A DNA stretch of 64,000 nt from an uncultured Clostridia bacterium (GCA_947175325.1 CAMWME010000001.1:206740-270739); one strand, 5' to 3'. Positions 46,684-56,751 are shown, numbered from the stretch's first letter. Program-made: numbers and translations. The notes: generated from the letters alone by a model not told the origin.

Positions 46684-47052
46684 TTAAGAAGTTTTTTTGA
46701 TATTAACGGCGATTATGCCCGATATTGCGCCCGCTACGGCACCTACGAGAAGTTCAACGATAAACAGCCAGCTTACCGCAAAAGACATAGATATAAGGCT
46801 GAAAACGAGGTACGTAATAATAACCGACGAAAGCCCGTGGATTACGCCTTTAATAAGCCCCTTATCCCCGCGGATAAATATAAGTCCGCCCGCTGCAATC
46901 GCAAGAATTTTGAATACTTGGTTAACGGGTTTTACCGCCGTTAAAGGAAGCGAAAAAAGTTGAATTATTACCGTGAATATAAGCACGAAAACAAGTGAAA
47001 AAAGCACGGCGGCAAACACCGCTTTAAGTATCTGAAAAACGTTAGTACGCAT
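46684..47052 (-). CDS. TIGR04086-family membrane protein
   Basis: 122 residues with four predicted transmembrane helices. Members of this family are found next to scfA and yajC in many Clostridia, and I assign it by size, topology and location; function is unknown. The ATG is immediately downstream of the hairpin at 47056-47087, whose 3' arm contains the GGAGG ribosome binding site. It may help the export or processing of the SCIFF peptide, but this is only guilt by association. Confidence 0.8.
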   Translation of the reverse strand: MRTNVFQILKAVFAAVLFSLVFVLIFTVIIQLFSLPLTAVKPVNQVFKILAIAAGGLIFIRGDKGLIKGVIHGLSSVIITYLVFSLISMSFAVSWLFIVELLVGAVAGAISGIIAVNIKKTS

Positions 47053-47055
47053 AAA

Positions 47056-47087
47056 AAAACCTCCGCTTTAATTTATGCGGAGGTTTT
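47056..47087 (-). terminator. Terminator-like hairpin that contains the next gene's ribosome binding site
   Basis: An 11-bp perfect stem (AAAACCTCCGC / GCGGAGGTTTT, loop 10 nt) lies just after the yajC stop. On the mRNA strand its 3' arm holds GGAGG and its U tract runs directly into the ATG of the TIGR04086 gene. The hairpin can both stop transcription and hide the ribosome binding site. Confidence 0.8.
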
Positions 47088-47092
47088 GCATT

Positions 47093-47632
47093 TTAGAATT
47101 TTACTTGTTTTTCTTCTTCCTCTTTTTTACCCTTTTTCTTGGGCTTAACAAGTTCGGGTTTTTCCTCGATAGCGGGTTCTTCAACCTTTTCTTCAGTTGC
47201 GGAAGTGGCGGGTTCTTCTACGGGTGCAACCGTTGTCTCGCCTTCTTCTGCCGTAGCCTCAACCTTTTCGGTTTCAGCTGCGGGCGTTTCTTCCTTCTTT
47301 TCAACTACGGCGTCAGTCTGATAGATAGCTTGTCTGTCAAACTTGATGTAGCTTTTACCCGAAAGTTCGGTACCCGTTTCCAAAACGAAGGTATTTTCTT
47401 CGTTGTCAACTTCAACTACTATACCGCAGATGCCGCCGATGGTTTTTACTTTGTTTCCGGGCTTAACCGCGTTGATTAAGTCTTGCGCGTCTTGCTCTTG
47501 CTTTTTGCGCTTTTTGTTGGAAAGGAAATAGAAAACCGCGATAACTACGATAAGAACCGCTACGATTGCAAGCATTATATATTGACCGTAACCGCTATTT
47601 GCGGGTGCATCTTCAAGTAAAGAAGTAAACAT
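47093..47632 (-). CDS. yajC: Preprotein translocase subunit YajC with long acidic tail
   Basis: 179 residues, against 85-110 for most YajC proteins. One transmembrane helix (IMLAIVAVLIVVIAVFYFL, about 19-37), then the YajC domain with LINAVKPGNKVKTIGGICG and VVEVDNEENTFVLETG. After residue 112 comes a 65-residue tail made almost only of Glu, Pro, Ala, Thr, Val and Lys. YajC joins the SecDF complex. TTGGAGAAATT precedes the ATG; the promoter is at 47661-47689. Confidence 0.92.
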   Translation of the reverse strand: MFTSLLEDAPANSGYGQYIMLAIVAVLIVVIAVFYFLSNKKRKKQEQDAQDLINAVKPGNKVKTIGGICGIVVEVDNEENTFVLETGTELSGKSYIKFDRQAIYQTDAVVEKKEETPAAETEKVEATAEEGETTVAPVEEPATSATEEKVEEPAIEEKPELVKPKKKGKKEEEEKQVKF

Positions 47633-47660
47633 AATTTCTCCAAAAATTTTAATTTATTTT

Positions 47661-47689
47661 ACTATAATATCTTTTATTGCTTTTTGCAA
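47661..47689 (-). promoter_or_regulatory. yajC promoter
   Basis: TTGCAA, 17-nt spacer, TATAGT on the minus strand, about 25 nt before yajC. Confidence 0.55.
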
Positions 47690-47745
47690 GCAATTTTAAA
47701 CTTAAATAAATTTTTTGCCTTAATTTTCACAAAAAAGTGCCGTTT

Positions 47746-49894
<2,149 letters not shown>

Positions 49895-49896
49895 AG

Positions 49897-50967
49897 TTAT
49901 TTATCGTTTCTATCGAATAAGGAAATCTGTTCGCGTTGTTTTTCGCTGGGGGTAAGTCCCAAATGCTCGTAGCCGCCGCGAAGAATCATTCTGCCGCGCG
50001 GTGTGCGTGCGATAAAGCCAAGCTGTAAAAGATACGGCTCGTAAACGTCCTCGATAGTGCCAGCGTCTTCGTTGATGGTTGCGGCAAGCGTTTCAAGCCC
50101 GACGGGTCTGCCGTCAAACTTTTCTATCATTGCGCGCAGCAACGCCCTATCCACCTCGTCAAGCCCCAAATCGTCCACTTCCATTTTTGCAAGCGCAAAC
50201 TTGGCGTCCGCAAGGGTTACCGTAGGGTTGTTGTTAATGGTTGAGAAGTCGCGCACGCGCTTTAAAAGTCGGTTAGCAATTCTAGGCGTGCCGCGTGAAC
50301 GCTTTGAAATTTCTTTCGCCGCCCCGTCCTCTATGCTTATGCCGAGGGTGCGTGCACTTCTCGAAACTATTTCTTTGAGCTCGTCGGGGGTGTACATTTC
50401 AAGTCGGCATATAATGCCGAATCTGTCGCGCAAGGGGTTTGCAATCATGCCCGCACGGGTTGTCGCGCCGATGAGTGTGAACTTTTTCAAAGAAAAACGG
50501 ATATTCCTTGCACTCGGTCCTTTGCCGACGATTATATCAAGGGCGTAGTCCTCCATTGCCGAGTACAGAATTTCTTCAACGCTATGGTTCAAGCGGTGAA
50601 TTTCGTCAATGAATAAAACGTCGCCGTCGTTGAGGTTGGTAAGTATCGCCGCCAAATCGCCGCTTCTCTCTATTGCGGGAGCGGAAGTAAGCTTTAACTG
50701 CCCGCCCATTTCACCCGCGATTATGTGCGCGAGCGTGGTTTTACCCAAACCGGGTGCGCCGTATAAAAGAACGTGCTCCAAAGCCTCGCCCCTCTGTTTT
50801 GCGGCGTTCATATAAACTTTTAAGTTTTCCTTGACCTTGCTTTGTCCGACGTAGCCTTCAAGCGTCTTTGGGCGAAGCACGTTTTCTTCGAAATCGTACT
50901 CACCCTTAGTGCTTTGCACTAATCTGTCGTCCTCAGAGGTGTATTCTTCTTCATCGTCAAAAAACAT
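49897..50967 (-). CDS. ruvB: Holliday junction branch-migration helicase RuvB
   Basis: 356 residues. AAA+ ring ATPase that drives branch migration with RuvA. Walker [21 protein letters not shown] near 65, Walker [11 protein letters not shown], sensor 1 IGATTRAGM, arginine finger region LRDRFGI, and a C-terminal winged helix with [19 protein letters not shown] short acidic N-terminal extension precedes the standard [11 protein letters not shown]. It is co-transcribed with ruvA, 9 nt upstream. Confidence 0.98.
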   Translation of the reverse strand: MFFDDEEEYTSEDDRLVQSTKGEYDFEENVLRPKTLEGYVGQSKVKENLKVYMNAAKQRGEALEHVLLYGAPGLGKTTLAHIIAGEMGGQLKLTSAPAIERSGDLAAILTNLNDGDVLFIDEIHRLNHSVEEILYSAMEDYALDIIVGKGPSARNIRFSLKKFTLIGATTRAGMIANPLRDRFGIICRLEMYTPDELKEIVSRSARTLGISIEDGAAKEISKRSRGTPRIANRLLKRVRDFSTINNNPTVTLADAKFALAKMEVDDLGLDEVDRALLRAMIEKFDGRPVGLETLAATINEDAGTIEDVYEPYLLQLGFIARTPRGRMILRGGYEHLGLTPSEKQREQISLFDRNDK

Positions 50968-50976
50968 ATTTTTACC

Positions 50977-51570
50977 TTACATACCTTGAAGGGCAAGCCT
51001 TATAATATCTTCTATATCCTTTGCGCCGGCGTCTTTTGCGCGGGAAATTGCCTTCGCACTCTCCGCACGGGTAAAGCCGAGGGTCATAAGCGCAACTACA
51101 GCGTCCTCGTCCCCGCTTGAAATTCGCACGGGTACGGGCTCGCCCGCGATAGGCGTTGCGGAAAGGTCAGCCGAAACTTTTTCACGAAGCTCTAAAATGA
51201 TACGCTCCGCCGTTTTCTTGCCCATACCTTTTACGGTGGAAAGCCTCTTCACGTCGTTCGTGGCAATTGCGGTTGCAACTTCGCCCGCGTTCATACCCGA
51301 AAGAACGGCAATACCCATTTTGGGCCCAACGCCCGAAACCGAAACGAGCTTTAAGAACATCTCTTTTTCCTCTATAGAGGAAAAGCCGAAAAGACCGACC
51401 CCGTCCTCACGGACTTGAAGGTAAGTGAAAACCTCGCCTTCCTTTTTGCCGGCAAGCGAATTGTACGCCGTGCCCGTAATCAAAACCTCGAAGCCCACGC
51501 CCGAAGCCGTTTCAATAAGTGCCGTTTCGGGGGTCAAATTTAAAATTTTTCCTTTTAAAAAGCCTATCAT
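50977..51570 (-). CDS. ruvA: Holliday junction DNA-binding protein RuvA
   Basis: 197 residues. Domain I OB-fold (MIGFLKGKILNLTPETALIE), tandem helix-hairpin-helix region (LVSVSGVGPKMGIAVLSGM and LSTVKGMGKKTAERIILELR) and the C-terminal RuvB-binding domain (DAVVALMTLGFTRAESAKAI) are all present. Tetramers clamp the four-way junction. It is the middle gene of ruvCAB. Confidence 0.98.
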   Translation of the reverse strand: MIGFLKGKILNLTPETALIETASGVGFEVLITGTAYNSLAGKKEGEVFTYLQVREDGVGLFGFSSIEEKEMFLKLVSVSGVGPKMGIAVLSGMNAGEVATAIATNDVKRLSTVKGMGKKTAERIILELREKVSADLSATPIAGEPVPVRISSGDEDAVVALMTLGFTRAESAKAISRAKDAGAKDIEDIIRLALQGM

Positions 51571-51578
51571 ATTAATCC

Positions 51579-52076
51579 TTATTTAATATTGAAAAGTTTG
51601 CCGAAGCGTGAAGTGTGCGCGTGGCACAGCGCAACCGCCAAAGCGTCCGCCGCATCGTCGGGGCGGGGAATTTTATCAAGGTGCAACAGCGAAGTTACAA
51701 CGTGCATCATCTGAATTTTATCCGCCTTGCCGTAACCCGTCAACGACTGCTTAATTTGGTTGGGTGTGTACTCGTACAGCTTGCCGCAGTACTTTATGCA
51801 AGTCAAAAGCATAACCCCCCTAGCGTGGGCAACGGGAATACCAGTCGTAATGTTCTTTGAAAAGAACAACTCTTCCACCGCAATTTCCTCGGGCTTGTAC
51901 TTGTTCAGAATTTTGTTTATTCCCTCTTCCAACATAGCAAGGCGAACGGGTAAGCTTTCCGTCTTAGGCGTTAAAACCACGCCGTAATCCACGGGAACGG
52001 TGTTATCGTTTTTAAGTTTTTCTATAACCCCGTAGCCCATAGTTGCAAGTCCGGGGTCAAGTCCTAAAATAATCAT
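51579..52076 (-). CDS. ruvC: Holliday junction endonuclease RuvC
   Basis: 165 residues. All four catalytic acids are visible: Asp6 in ILGLDPGLATMGYG, Glu in AVEELFFSKN (about 68), and the pair in PRPDDAADALAVALCHAH (about 138-141). It resolves Holliday junctions moved by RuvAB. No Shine-Dalgarno sequence precedes the ATG; TTGACA-17-TACAAT ends 7 nt upstream, so the mRNA may begin at the start codon. It heads a ruvC-ruvA-ruvB-queA-tgt transcript. Confidence 0.97.
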   Translation of the reverse strand: MIILGLDPGLATMGYGVIEKLKNDNTVPVDYGVVLTPKTESLPVRLAMLEEGINKILNKYKPEEIAVEELFFSKNITTGIPVAHARGVMLLTCIKYCGKLYEYTPNQIKQSLTGYGKADKIQMMHVVTSLLHLDKIPRPDDAADALAVALCHAHTSRFGKLFNIK

Positions 52077-52083
52077 TACTATA

Positions 52084-52112
52084 ATTGTAATTTAATTTGT
52101 CAAATATGTCAA
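52084..52112 (-). promoter_or_regulatory. ruvCAB promoter, leaderless layout
   Basis: Perfect TTGACA, 17-nt spacer, TACAAT on the minus strand, ending 7 nt before the ruvC ATG. Confidence 0.7.
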
Positions 52113-52142
52113 CTTTTTGTATTTTGAGAATTTATATAATTT

Positions 52143-52177
52143 AACCGCCCGCGCTTATCCAAAACGCGGGCGGTTTT
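52143..52177. terminator. Terminator after the aminotransferase gene
   Basis: AACCGCCCGCG pairs with CGCGGGCGGTT around an 11-nt loop. TTTTTCG follows on plus and TTAAATTATAT on minus; the minus-strand aminotransferase is the expected user. Confidence 0.7.
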
Positions 52178-52238
52178 TCGATTAATTTTCAGTGCAATTC
52201 TTCAATTGACCCCCATATATGCCTTAAATAACGGGGTT

Positions 52239-53426
52239 TTAGCGGTAACTTTCCGCCAACTTTTTAAACGCGGGAAGTGAGCGTTCAAGCATTTCGGGCG
52301 CAACGCAATAAGAAATTCTTACGTAGCCCTCGCCGCCGAAATCGTCGCCGGGGACGATTAAAAGCTCGTACTTTTTCGCCCTTTCGCAGAAGTCAACTGC
52401 CGACTTTTCGGGCGATTTAACGAACATATAGAACGCACCGTCGGGTTTTACGACTTTAAAACCGTATTCGGTAAGCGCGGAATAAAGTTTATCACGATTG
52501 CGCTTATAAATAGAAATATCGGAAGTTAAGTTATAAACCTTTTTTATAAGCTGCTGAAATAGGTTCGGAGCACACACGAAACCTAATGCTCTACCCGCAC
52601 CGCATACGGCAGCGTATACCTCGGAAAAGTCGGGCATTTCGTTGTTGACCCCCACATATCCTATTCTTTCGCCGGGTAAAGAGAGGCTTTTCGAATACGA
52701 ATAACATACCAAACTGTGCTTGTAATAGCTCATAACGTAAGGCACTTTCGTGTCTTTATCGTACACGAGCTCTCTATACGGCTCGTCCGCTATGAGATAA
52801 ATAGGATTCCCGTACTTTTTTGAGTACTTTTCAAGCAGTTTAGCAAGCTTAATAATCTCGTCTTCGGTATAAACGACGCCACTCGGATTATTGGGTGAAT
52901 TTATGATTACCCCCTTAGTATGTGCCGTTATCGCGCTTTCAAGCCTTGAAAAATCTATATGAAAAGTATCCTCCTCACACTTCACGGGAATAAACTTTCC
53001 GCCGGCGTGTTCGGTGAAAACTTTGTACTCGGGGAAGAAGGGCGCAAAGGTGATAACCTCGTCACCTTCGTTCAAAAGGGCGTTTAACACTATGGTCAAC
53101 GACGCCGCCGCACCGCAAGTTATATAGAAGCAGTCCGCATTAAGCTTTGTACCGAAACGGGCGTTTGTATAGTCCGCAAGGACTTTTCGCGTTTCAAAAT
53201 CACCTTGTGCGGAAGTATAGCCGTGCAAAAATACGGGGTTGTAAGTATCAACTATTTCCTTTATGGCGGCGTTTACTTCGGGCGGGGTAGGCACGTTAGG
53301 GTTGCCGATAGAAAAGTCGAAAACGTTTTCCTCCCCCATCTCCGCTTTGCGCTTTTTACCATACTCGAAAAGCTCCCTTATGCAAGAACGAACCGTACCG
53401 AGCTGCACGTTTTTCTGGTTAATCAT
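52239..53426 (-). CDS. PLP-dependent aminotransferase, class I (aspartate aminotransferase-like)
   Basis: 395 residues. Fold type I features: VFDFSIGNPNVPTPPEV at the N-terminus, CGAAASLTIVLNALLNEGDEV, NSPNNPSGVVYTEDEI, LIADEPYREL and the lysine motif CYSYSKSLSLPGERIGYV. Substrate is not certain; pyridoxal-phosphate enzymes of this subgroup in Clostridia are annotated as aspartate or broad-range aminotransferases. AAAGGAGAGG precedes the ATG. It is divergent from the DUF3592 gene, with overlapping promoters and a 12-bp palindrome between them. Confidence 0.92.
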   Translation of the reverse strand: MINQKNVQLGTVRSCIRELFEYGKKRKAEMGEENVFDFSIGNPNVPTPPEVNAAIKEIVDTYNPVFLHGYTSAQGDFETRKVLADYTNARFGTKLNADCFYITCGAAASLTIVLNALLNEGDEVITFAPFFPEYKVFTEHAGGKFIPVKCEEDTFHIDFSRLESAITAHTKGVIINSPNNPSGVVYTEDEIIKLAKLLEKYSKKYGNPIYLIADEPYRELVYDKDTKVPYVMSYYKHSLVCYSYSKSLSLPGERIGYVGVNNEMPDFSEVYAAVCGAGRALGFVCAPNLFQQLIKKVYNLTSDISIYKRNRDKLYSALTEYGFKVVKPDGAFYMFVKSPEKSAVDFCERAKKYELLIVPGDDFGGEGYVRISYCVAPEMLERSLPAFKKLAESYR

Positions 53427-53453
53427 AGCCTCTCCTTTATTACGTATGAAAAC

Positions 53454-53482
53454 ATTATATCATAAACACCTTGACTATACAA
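53454..53482 (-). promoter_or_regulatory. Aminotransferase promoter
   Basis: TATAAT (minus) with TTGTAT 17 nt upstream; an alternative TTGACT-17-TATGAT pair overlaps. Both share sequence with the divergent promoter at 53490-53518. Confidence 0.55.
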
Positions 53483-53489
53483 GTCAATA

Positions 53490-53518
53490 TTGACATTTAT
53501 TTTTATGCGGCTTATAAT
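53490..53518 (+). promoter_or_regulatory. Consensus promoter of the DUF3592 gene, leaderless layout
   Basis: Perfect TTGACA, 17-nt spacer, TATAAT. The -10 box ends 7 nt before the ATG, so transcription should begin at or next to the start codon. The palindrome GTCAATATTGAC (53483-53494) overlaps the -35 box and may be an operator. Confidence 0.75.
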
Positions 53519-53525
53519 ATAAGTT

Positions 53526-53969
53526 ATGGAAAAGCAAGACTATTCACCGTACATAATCGGCGGGGTTGCACTTTTGTTTGTGGTTGTACTGTGTTTCGGT
53601 ACGGCAACGTGGATACTTTGCAAATACCTAAAAGCAAACGACTACGTTAAAACTCAAGGACATGTTATTGACATTGAAGAAGAATGGACTACCGACAATG
53701 AAGGCGATTCAAGCCGTTCGGTATTTTACACAATAGAATTCGAAGTCGATGGACAAAAGTACCGCACCACCACTACCGGTTGGAAAATTTTTGGGAGGAC
53801 TTATCTCGGAGAGGATGTAAACGTTTATTACAACCCGCAAAACCCCAAAGACGTTTTGCATAAGAAGCCCGTCGATATTTTGCTTTCCACCGTCTGCTAT
53901 ATCGTTTCGGGCGGCTGTGCAATAAGTGCCTTCTTCGTATCCCGTAAATATGCAAAACTAAAAAAATGA
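53526..53969 (+). CDS. DUF3592 domain membrane protein
   Basis: 147 residues with a transmembrane helix at each end (IIGGVALLFVVVLCFGTATW, about 10-30; and LLSTVCYIVSGGCAISAFFV, about 118-138). Between them is an extracytoplasmic DUF3592 fold with VKTQGHVIDIEEEW, YTIEFEVDGQKYRTTT and the closing motif VNVYYNPQNPKDV. Function is unknown. No Shine-Dalgarno sequence is present. A hairpin shared with sigF ends the transcript. Confidence 0.85.
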   Translation: MEKQDYSPYIIGGVALLFVVVLCFGTATWILCKYLKANDYVKTQGHVIDIEEEWTTDNEGDSSRSVFYTIEFEVDGQKYRTTTTGWKIFGRTYLGEDVNVYYNPQNPKDVLHKKPVDILLSTVCYIVSGGCAISAFFVSRKYAKLKK

Positions 53970-53998
53970 GCTGTCGACTACTGTCGCAGCTCTTTTTT
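53968..53998. terminator. Bidirectional terminator, DUF3592 gene / sigF
   Basis: GAGCTG-(T)-CGAC-TACT-GTCG-CAGCTC, followed by TTTTTT on plus and ATTTTTTTA on minus. Confidence 0.85.
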
Positions 53999-54722
53999 AA
54001 CCCGTTAAATCTTTTCTGAAGGTTTCCATTATTCGGTTTTCTATTCGCGATACTTGCACTTGAGAAACGCCCAACATATTCGCAACTTCGCTCTGCGTCA
54101 TATCTCGGAAGTACCGTAGCATTATTACTTTTTTGTCGCGGTCGGGCAAGCTGTCTATCGCCGTTTTCAGCTGCAAGGAATCAATTATGTCTTCTTGATT
54201 ATCCTCCACGGGCAGTTTTTCTAAAAGCTCTTGCCCCTTTTCGTCCTTGTAGTCGCCTTGGTTGTAAATCGAAACGGGCATCTTAGTTGAGCCCATAGTG
54301 AACACCACTTCGCTCTCCGGCATATTGAATTCTTCGGCAATAATCTTTACGGAAGGCTGTGTACCGTGTTCGGTAGAATACTTTTCGATAAAGCGGTTAA
54401 TCTCCTTGGCGCAGCACTTTATCGCGCGGGAAACTTTTATACTTCCGTCGTCGCGCATAAACCGCTTTATTTCGCCCGCTATCATCGGTACGGCGTAGGT
54501 TGAAAAGCGCACGCCGAACGCCTCGTCAAAGCCGTTTATTGCCTTTAAAAGTCCCATTGAAGCAAGCTGATACAAATCGTCGTACTCCACGCCCTTATTT
54601 AGGTAACGGCGCACTATGCTCTTTATTAAGTTGTTATTCTCTAAAATAAGCGTTTCTTTCGCACCATCGTCGCCCCGTTTCGCTTTGCGAATAAGGTCGT
54701 TCGTCTTATCGACGTCAAGCAT
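53997..54722 (-). CDS. sigF: Sporulation RNA polymerase sigma factor SigF
   Basis: 241 residues. Region 2 (NNNLIKSIVRRYLNKGVEYDDLYQLASMGLLKAINGFD), region 3 and region 4 (MLRYFRDMTQSEVANMLGVS) match sporulation sigma factors. Together with spoIIAB and spoIIAA it forms the spoIIA operon, which fixes it as sigma-F, the first forespore-specific sigma. The start overlaps spoIIAB by 8 nt. The gene shows the organism can form endospores or descends from such a lineage. Confidence 0.97.
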   Translation of the reverse strand: MLDVDKTNDLIRKAKRGDDGAKETLILENNNLIKSIVRRYLNKGVEYDDLYQLASMGLLKAINGFDEAFGVRFSTYAVPMIAGEIKRFMRDDGSIKVSRAIKCCAKEINRFIEKYSTEHGTQPSVKIIAEEFNMPESEVVFTMGSTKMPVSIYNQGDYKDEKGQELLEKLPVEDNQEDIIDSLQLKTAIDSLPDRDKKVIMLRYFRDMTQSEVANMLGVSQVQVSRIENRIMETFRKDLTG

Positions 54723-55152
54723 TCTCCACTTCCGCTTTAAAACTTTTCGACATATAAACGACCGTTCCTTCGCCTTGAATGGAATTTACCTTAAACTCGT
54801 CCATAAAAGTTTGCATGATGGTAAAGCCCATCCCCGAACGCTCGTCCGAAGGCGCTGACGTGTAGAAAGGCTGTATCGCTTGATTTATATCCGCAATACC
54901 CTTCCCCGTGTCGCTGACCTTTATATGTAAAGCGTTTTCCTCTATCTCGCACTCGATGGTTACAAGCCCCAAATTGCCCTTGTAGGCGTGAACCGTGCAG
55001 TTTGTTACGGCCTCTGAAACGGCGGTTTTCACGTCCGATAAATCCGAAAGGCTGGGGTTTAATTCAAGACAAAACGCCGCAACCGCGTCGCGCGCAAAGG
55101 CTTGATTGCGGGGAAGTGAATAGAATTGAAGTTTCAAATAATTTTTCGTCAT
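54715..55152 (-). CDS. spoIIAB: Anti-sigma-F factor SpoIIAB
   Basis: 145 residues. A GHKL serine kinase that holds SigF and phosphorylates SpoIIAA. N box KTAVSEAVTNCTVHAYKG near 42, G1 box VSDTGKGIAD near 83, and ATP-lid region SDERSGMGFTIMQTFMDEF near 108 are intact. AAAGGACG precedes the ATG. The middle gene of spoIIA. Confidence 0.97.
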   Translation of the reverse strand: MTKNYLKLQFYSLPRNQAFARDAVAAFCLELNPSLSDLSDVKTAVSEAVTNCTVHAYKGNLGLVTIECEIEENALHIKVSDTGKGIADINQAIQPFYTSAPSDERSGMGFTIMQTFMDEFKVNSIQGEGTVVYMSKSFKAEVENA

Positions 55153-55165
55153 CTTTTTCGTCCTT

Positions 55166-55477
55166 TTACTCTGCTTTTGGTATGAGGGAATAAATTCCGC
55201 TTAAATTCAATATTTTGTCTGCGGCAAAATTCGGCTTATCTACGTAAAGCGGAATAGAAAGCTTAGCCGCTTTTTTGTATCTGCCGATTAAAAAGCCTAT
55301 GCCGGTGGAGTCCATAAACGCCACGTCGGACAAATTTATTACTATTTTCGAAACGCTTAAATTATCTTCGATAAGCTTGTCACACTTAGCGCGGGCGGCT
55401 TGGGAAGCGCACTCGTCCATTTCGCCCGAAAGACTTATGTACAAAATTTTGTTTTTAGTGTATCCCGTTACAACCAT
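55166..55477 (-). CDS. spoIIAA: Anti-anti-sigma factor SpoIIAA
   Basis: 103 residues, STAS domain. The phosphorylated serine lies in VAFMDSTGIGFLIGRYK, near residue 56. Dephosphorylated SpoIIAA frees SigF from SpoIIAB. GGAGAAAAC precedes the ATG. First gene of the operon; I searched the 190 nt upstream for a sigma-H promoter and did not find a convincing one. Confidence 0.95.
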   Translation of the reverse strand: MVVTGYTKNKILYISLSGEMDECASQAARAKCDKLIEDNLSVSKIVINLSDVAFMDSTGIGFLIGRYKKAAKLSIPLYVDKPNFAADKILNLSGIYSLIPKAE

Positions 55478-55601
55478 TTAGTTTTCTCCGTAGTTTTTTT
55501 AAAATATTACTATATTTTTGCGGCTGAATTTTGAAACTTTTTGTCGGAATTTGTAAAATGCTGTTGGTTTAGCGAAACGCCGCCGTCACGCTTTTATACC
55601 G

Positions 55602-55630
55602 TTGACATTCGGGCTGAAATATGCTAATAT
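55602..55630 (+). promoter_or_regulatory. Promoter of the MBL-fold hydrolase gene
   Basis: Perfect TTGACA, 17-nt spacer, TAATAT, with a leader of about 35 nt. Confidence 0.75.
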
Positions 55631-55670
55631 TTGGCGTAATAACGGTTAAGCAATTTCAAAGGAAAAACGC

Positions 55671-56429
55671 ATGAAAATCATTTGGCACGGAACGGCATCA
55701 ATTGAAATGAGCACGCAAACGGGAAAAATTCTTTTTGACCCGTTCGTTCCGTTGGAAGGTTCGCCTATCGACGTTAAGCTTGAAGACTTCGTCGGGTTTG
55801 ACGATATTTTTATCACTCACGGGCACTTTGACCATATTGCTAATTTACCCGAGATTTATAGGCTTAACCCCAACGTCAAAATCCGCTGCACCAAAACCCC
55901 TTACCGCACGCTTATTAAAAGCGGTATTCCAAAGGATAATCTTATACTAATTAATTTCGGCGACGAGCTTTGCGTCCACGACTTTAAAATAAGGGTATTT
56001 CACGGCAAGCACGCTAATTTGCCTAAGCTTACTTTTAAACGCGCCCACACTTACGTCCATGCGCCCACGAGAAAAAATATCCCTTATATCGTGCACGAAA
56101 TTAAGCGCTGCAAAGAAAACGACGAAACCGTGTTTTACGAAATAGAAGCCGAAGGTAAACGCGTTGCGCTTATGGGAAGCTTGAACCTACGCGAAGATGC
56201 GGAATACCCCACCGACAGCGAGCTTTTAATTATGGCTTATAACGGTTGGGAAGACAATTTCCCTCCCGCCGTTCGTGCCATCGAAACCTTAAAGCCGCAA
56301 AAAATCTTCCTTGACCATTTCGACAATACTTTCCCTCCGCTTACGGAAGAAGTAAACGTTGCACCCATATTAGAGAAATATTCCGGAAAGATACAGCTTT
56401 TAGAGCATAAAAAAACCGAAGTATTATAA
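55671..56429 (+). CDS. MBL-fold metal-dependent hydrolase
   Basis: 252 residues. Zinc motif FITHGHFDHIANLP near 48, preceded by WHGTASIEMSTQTGKILFDP, a start typical of UPF0173/UlaG-like lactamase-fold proteins. Later ligands are HGKHANLP and FLDHFDNTFPP. Cys and Asp choices differ from classical beta-lactamases, and no substrate is known. AAAGGAAAAACGC precedes the ATG. It stands alone between the spoIIA operon and the tRNA cluster. Confidence 0.85.
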   Translation: MKIIWHGTASIEMSTQTGKILFDPFVPLEGSPIDVKLEDFVGFDDIFITHGHFDHIANLPEIYRLNPNVKIRCTKTPYRTLIKSGIPKDNLILINFGDELCVHDFKIRVFHGKHANLPKLTFKRAHTYVHAPTRKNIPYIVHEIKRCKENDETVFYEIEAEGKRVALMGSLNLREDAEYPTDSELLIMAYNGWEDNFPPAVRAIETLKPQKIFLDHFDNTFPPLTEEVNVAPILEKYSGKIQLLEHKKTEVL

Positions 56430-56481
56430 AGACAGCTACAAATATTTTGAATAAAATAGTTTAAATTGCTTTGAAAATTAC

Positions 56482-56510
56482 TTGACAAAATTTTGCGGGT
56501 ATATTATTAT
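56482..56510 (+). promoter_or_regulatory. tRNA operon promoter
   Basis: Perfect TTGACA, 17-nt spacer, TATTAT; the first tRNA begins about 36 nt later. Confidence 0.75.
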
Positions 56511-56546
56511 ATTTTAGCATTATGCGTTAAGCGTAATTCCCTTTAA

Positions 56547-56623
56547 GGGCCTTTAGCTCAGTTGGTTAGAGCGGTCGGCTCATAACCGATTGGTCCGCGG
56601 TTCGAGTCCGTGAAGGCCCACCA
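56547..56623 (+). tRNA. tRNA with CAU anticodon (elongator Met, or Ile2)
   Basis: 77 nt with encoded CCA. Anticodon CAT at 56581-56583 in loop CTCATAA. Acceptor GGGCCTT pairs fully with AAGGCCC, so it is not initiator tRNA. Elongator Met and the lysidine-modified Ile2 cannot be told apart safely; the stem resembles Bacillus Ile2 more closely. Confidence 0.93.
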
Positions 56624-56644
56624 TCTTAATATTGTTTTTTATTT

Positions 56645-56722
56645 GGCCCTATAGCTCAGTTTGGTTAGAGCGCCAGCCTGTCACGCTGGAGGTCGACGGT
56701 TCGAGCCCGTTTGGGGTCGCCA
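56645..56722 (+). tRNA. tRNA-Asp (GUC)
   Basis: 78 nt with encoded CCA. Anticodon GTC at 56680-56682, stem CCAGC/GCTGG. The acceptor has two G-U wobbles. It carries GUN anticodon, so it is a substrate of Tgt/QueA encoded nearby. Confidence 0.95.
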
Positions 56723-56751
56723 AATTTTTTTAAAGCGCCGAAAGGCGTTAT

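Noticed and set aside
55478..55670. Sigma-H promoter for the spoIIA operon
   Set aside because: No convincing AGGAnnn / GAAT pair was found upstream of spoIIAA; left uncalled.
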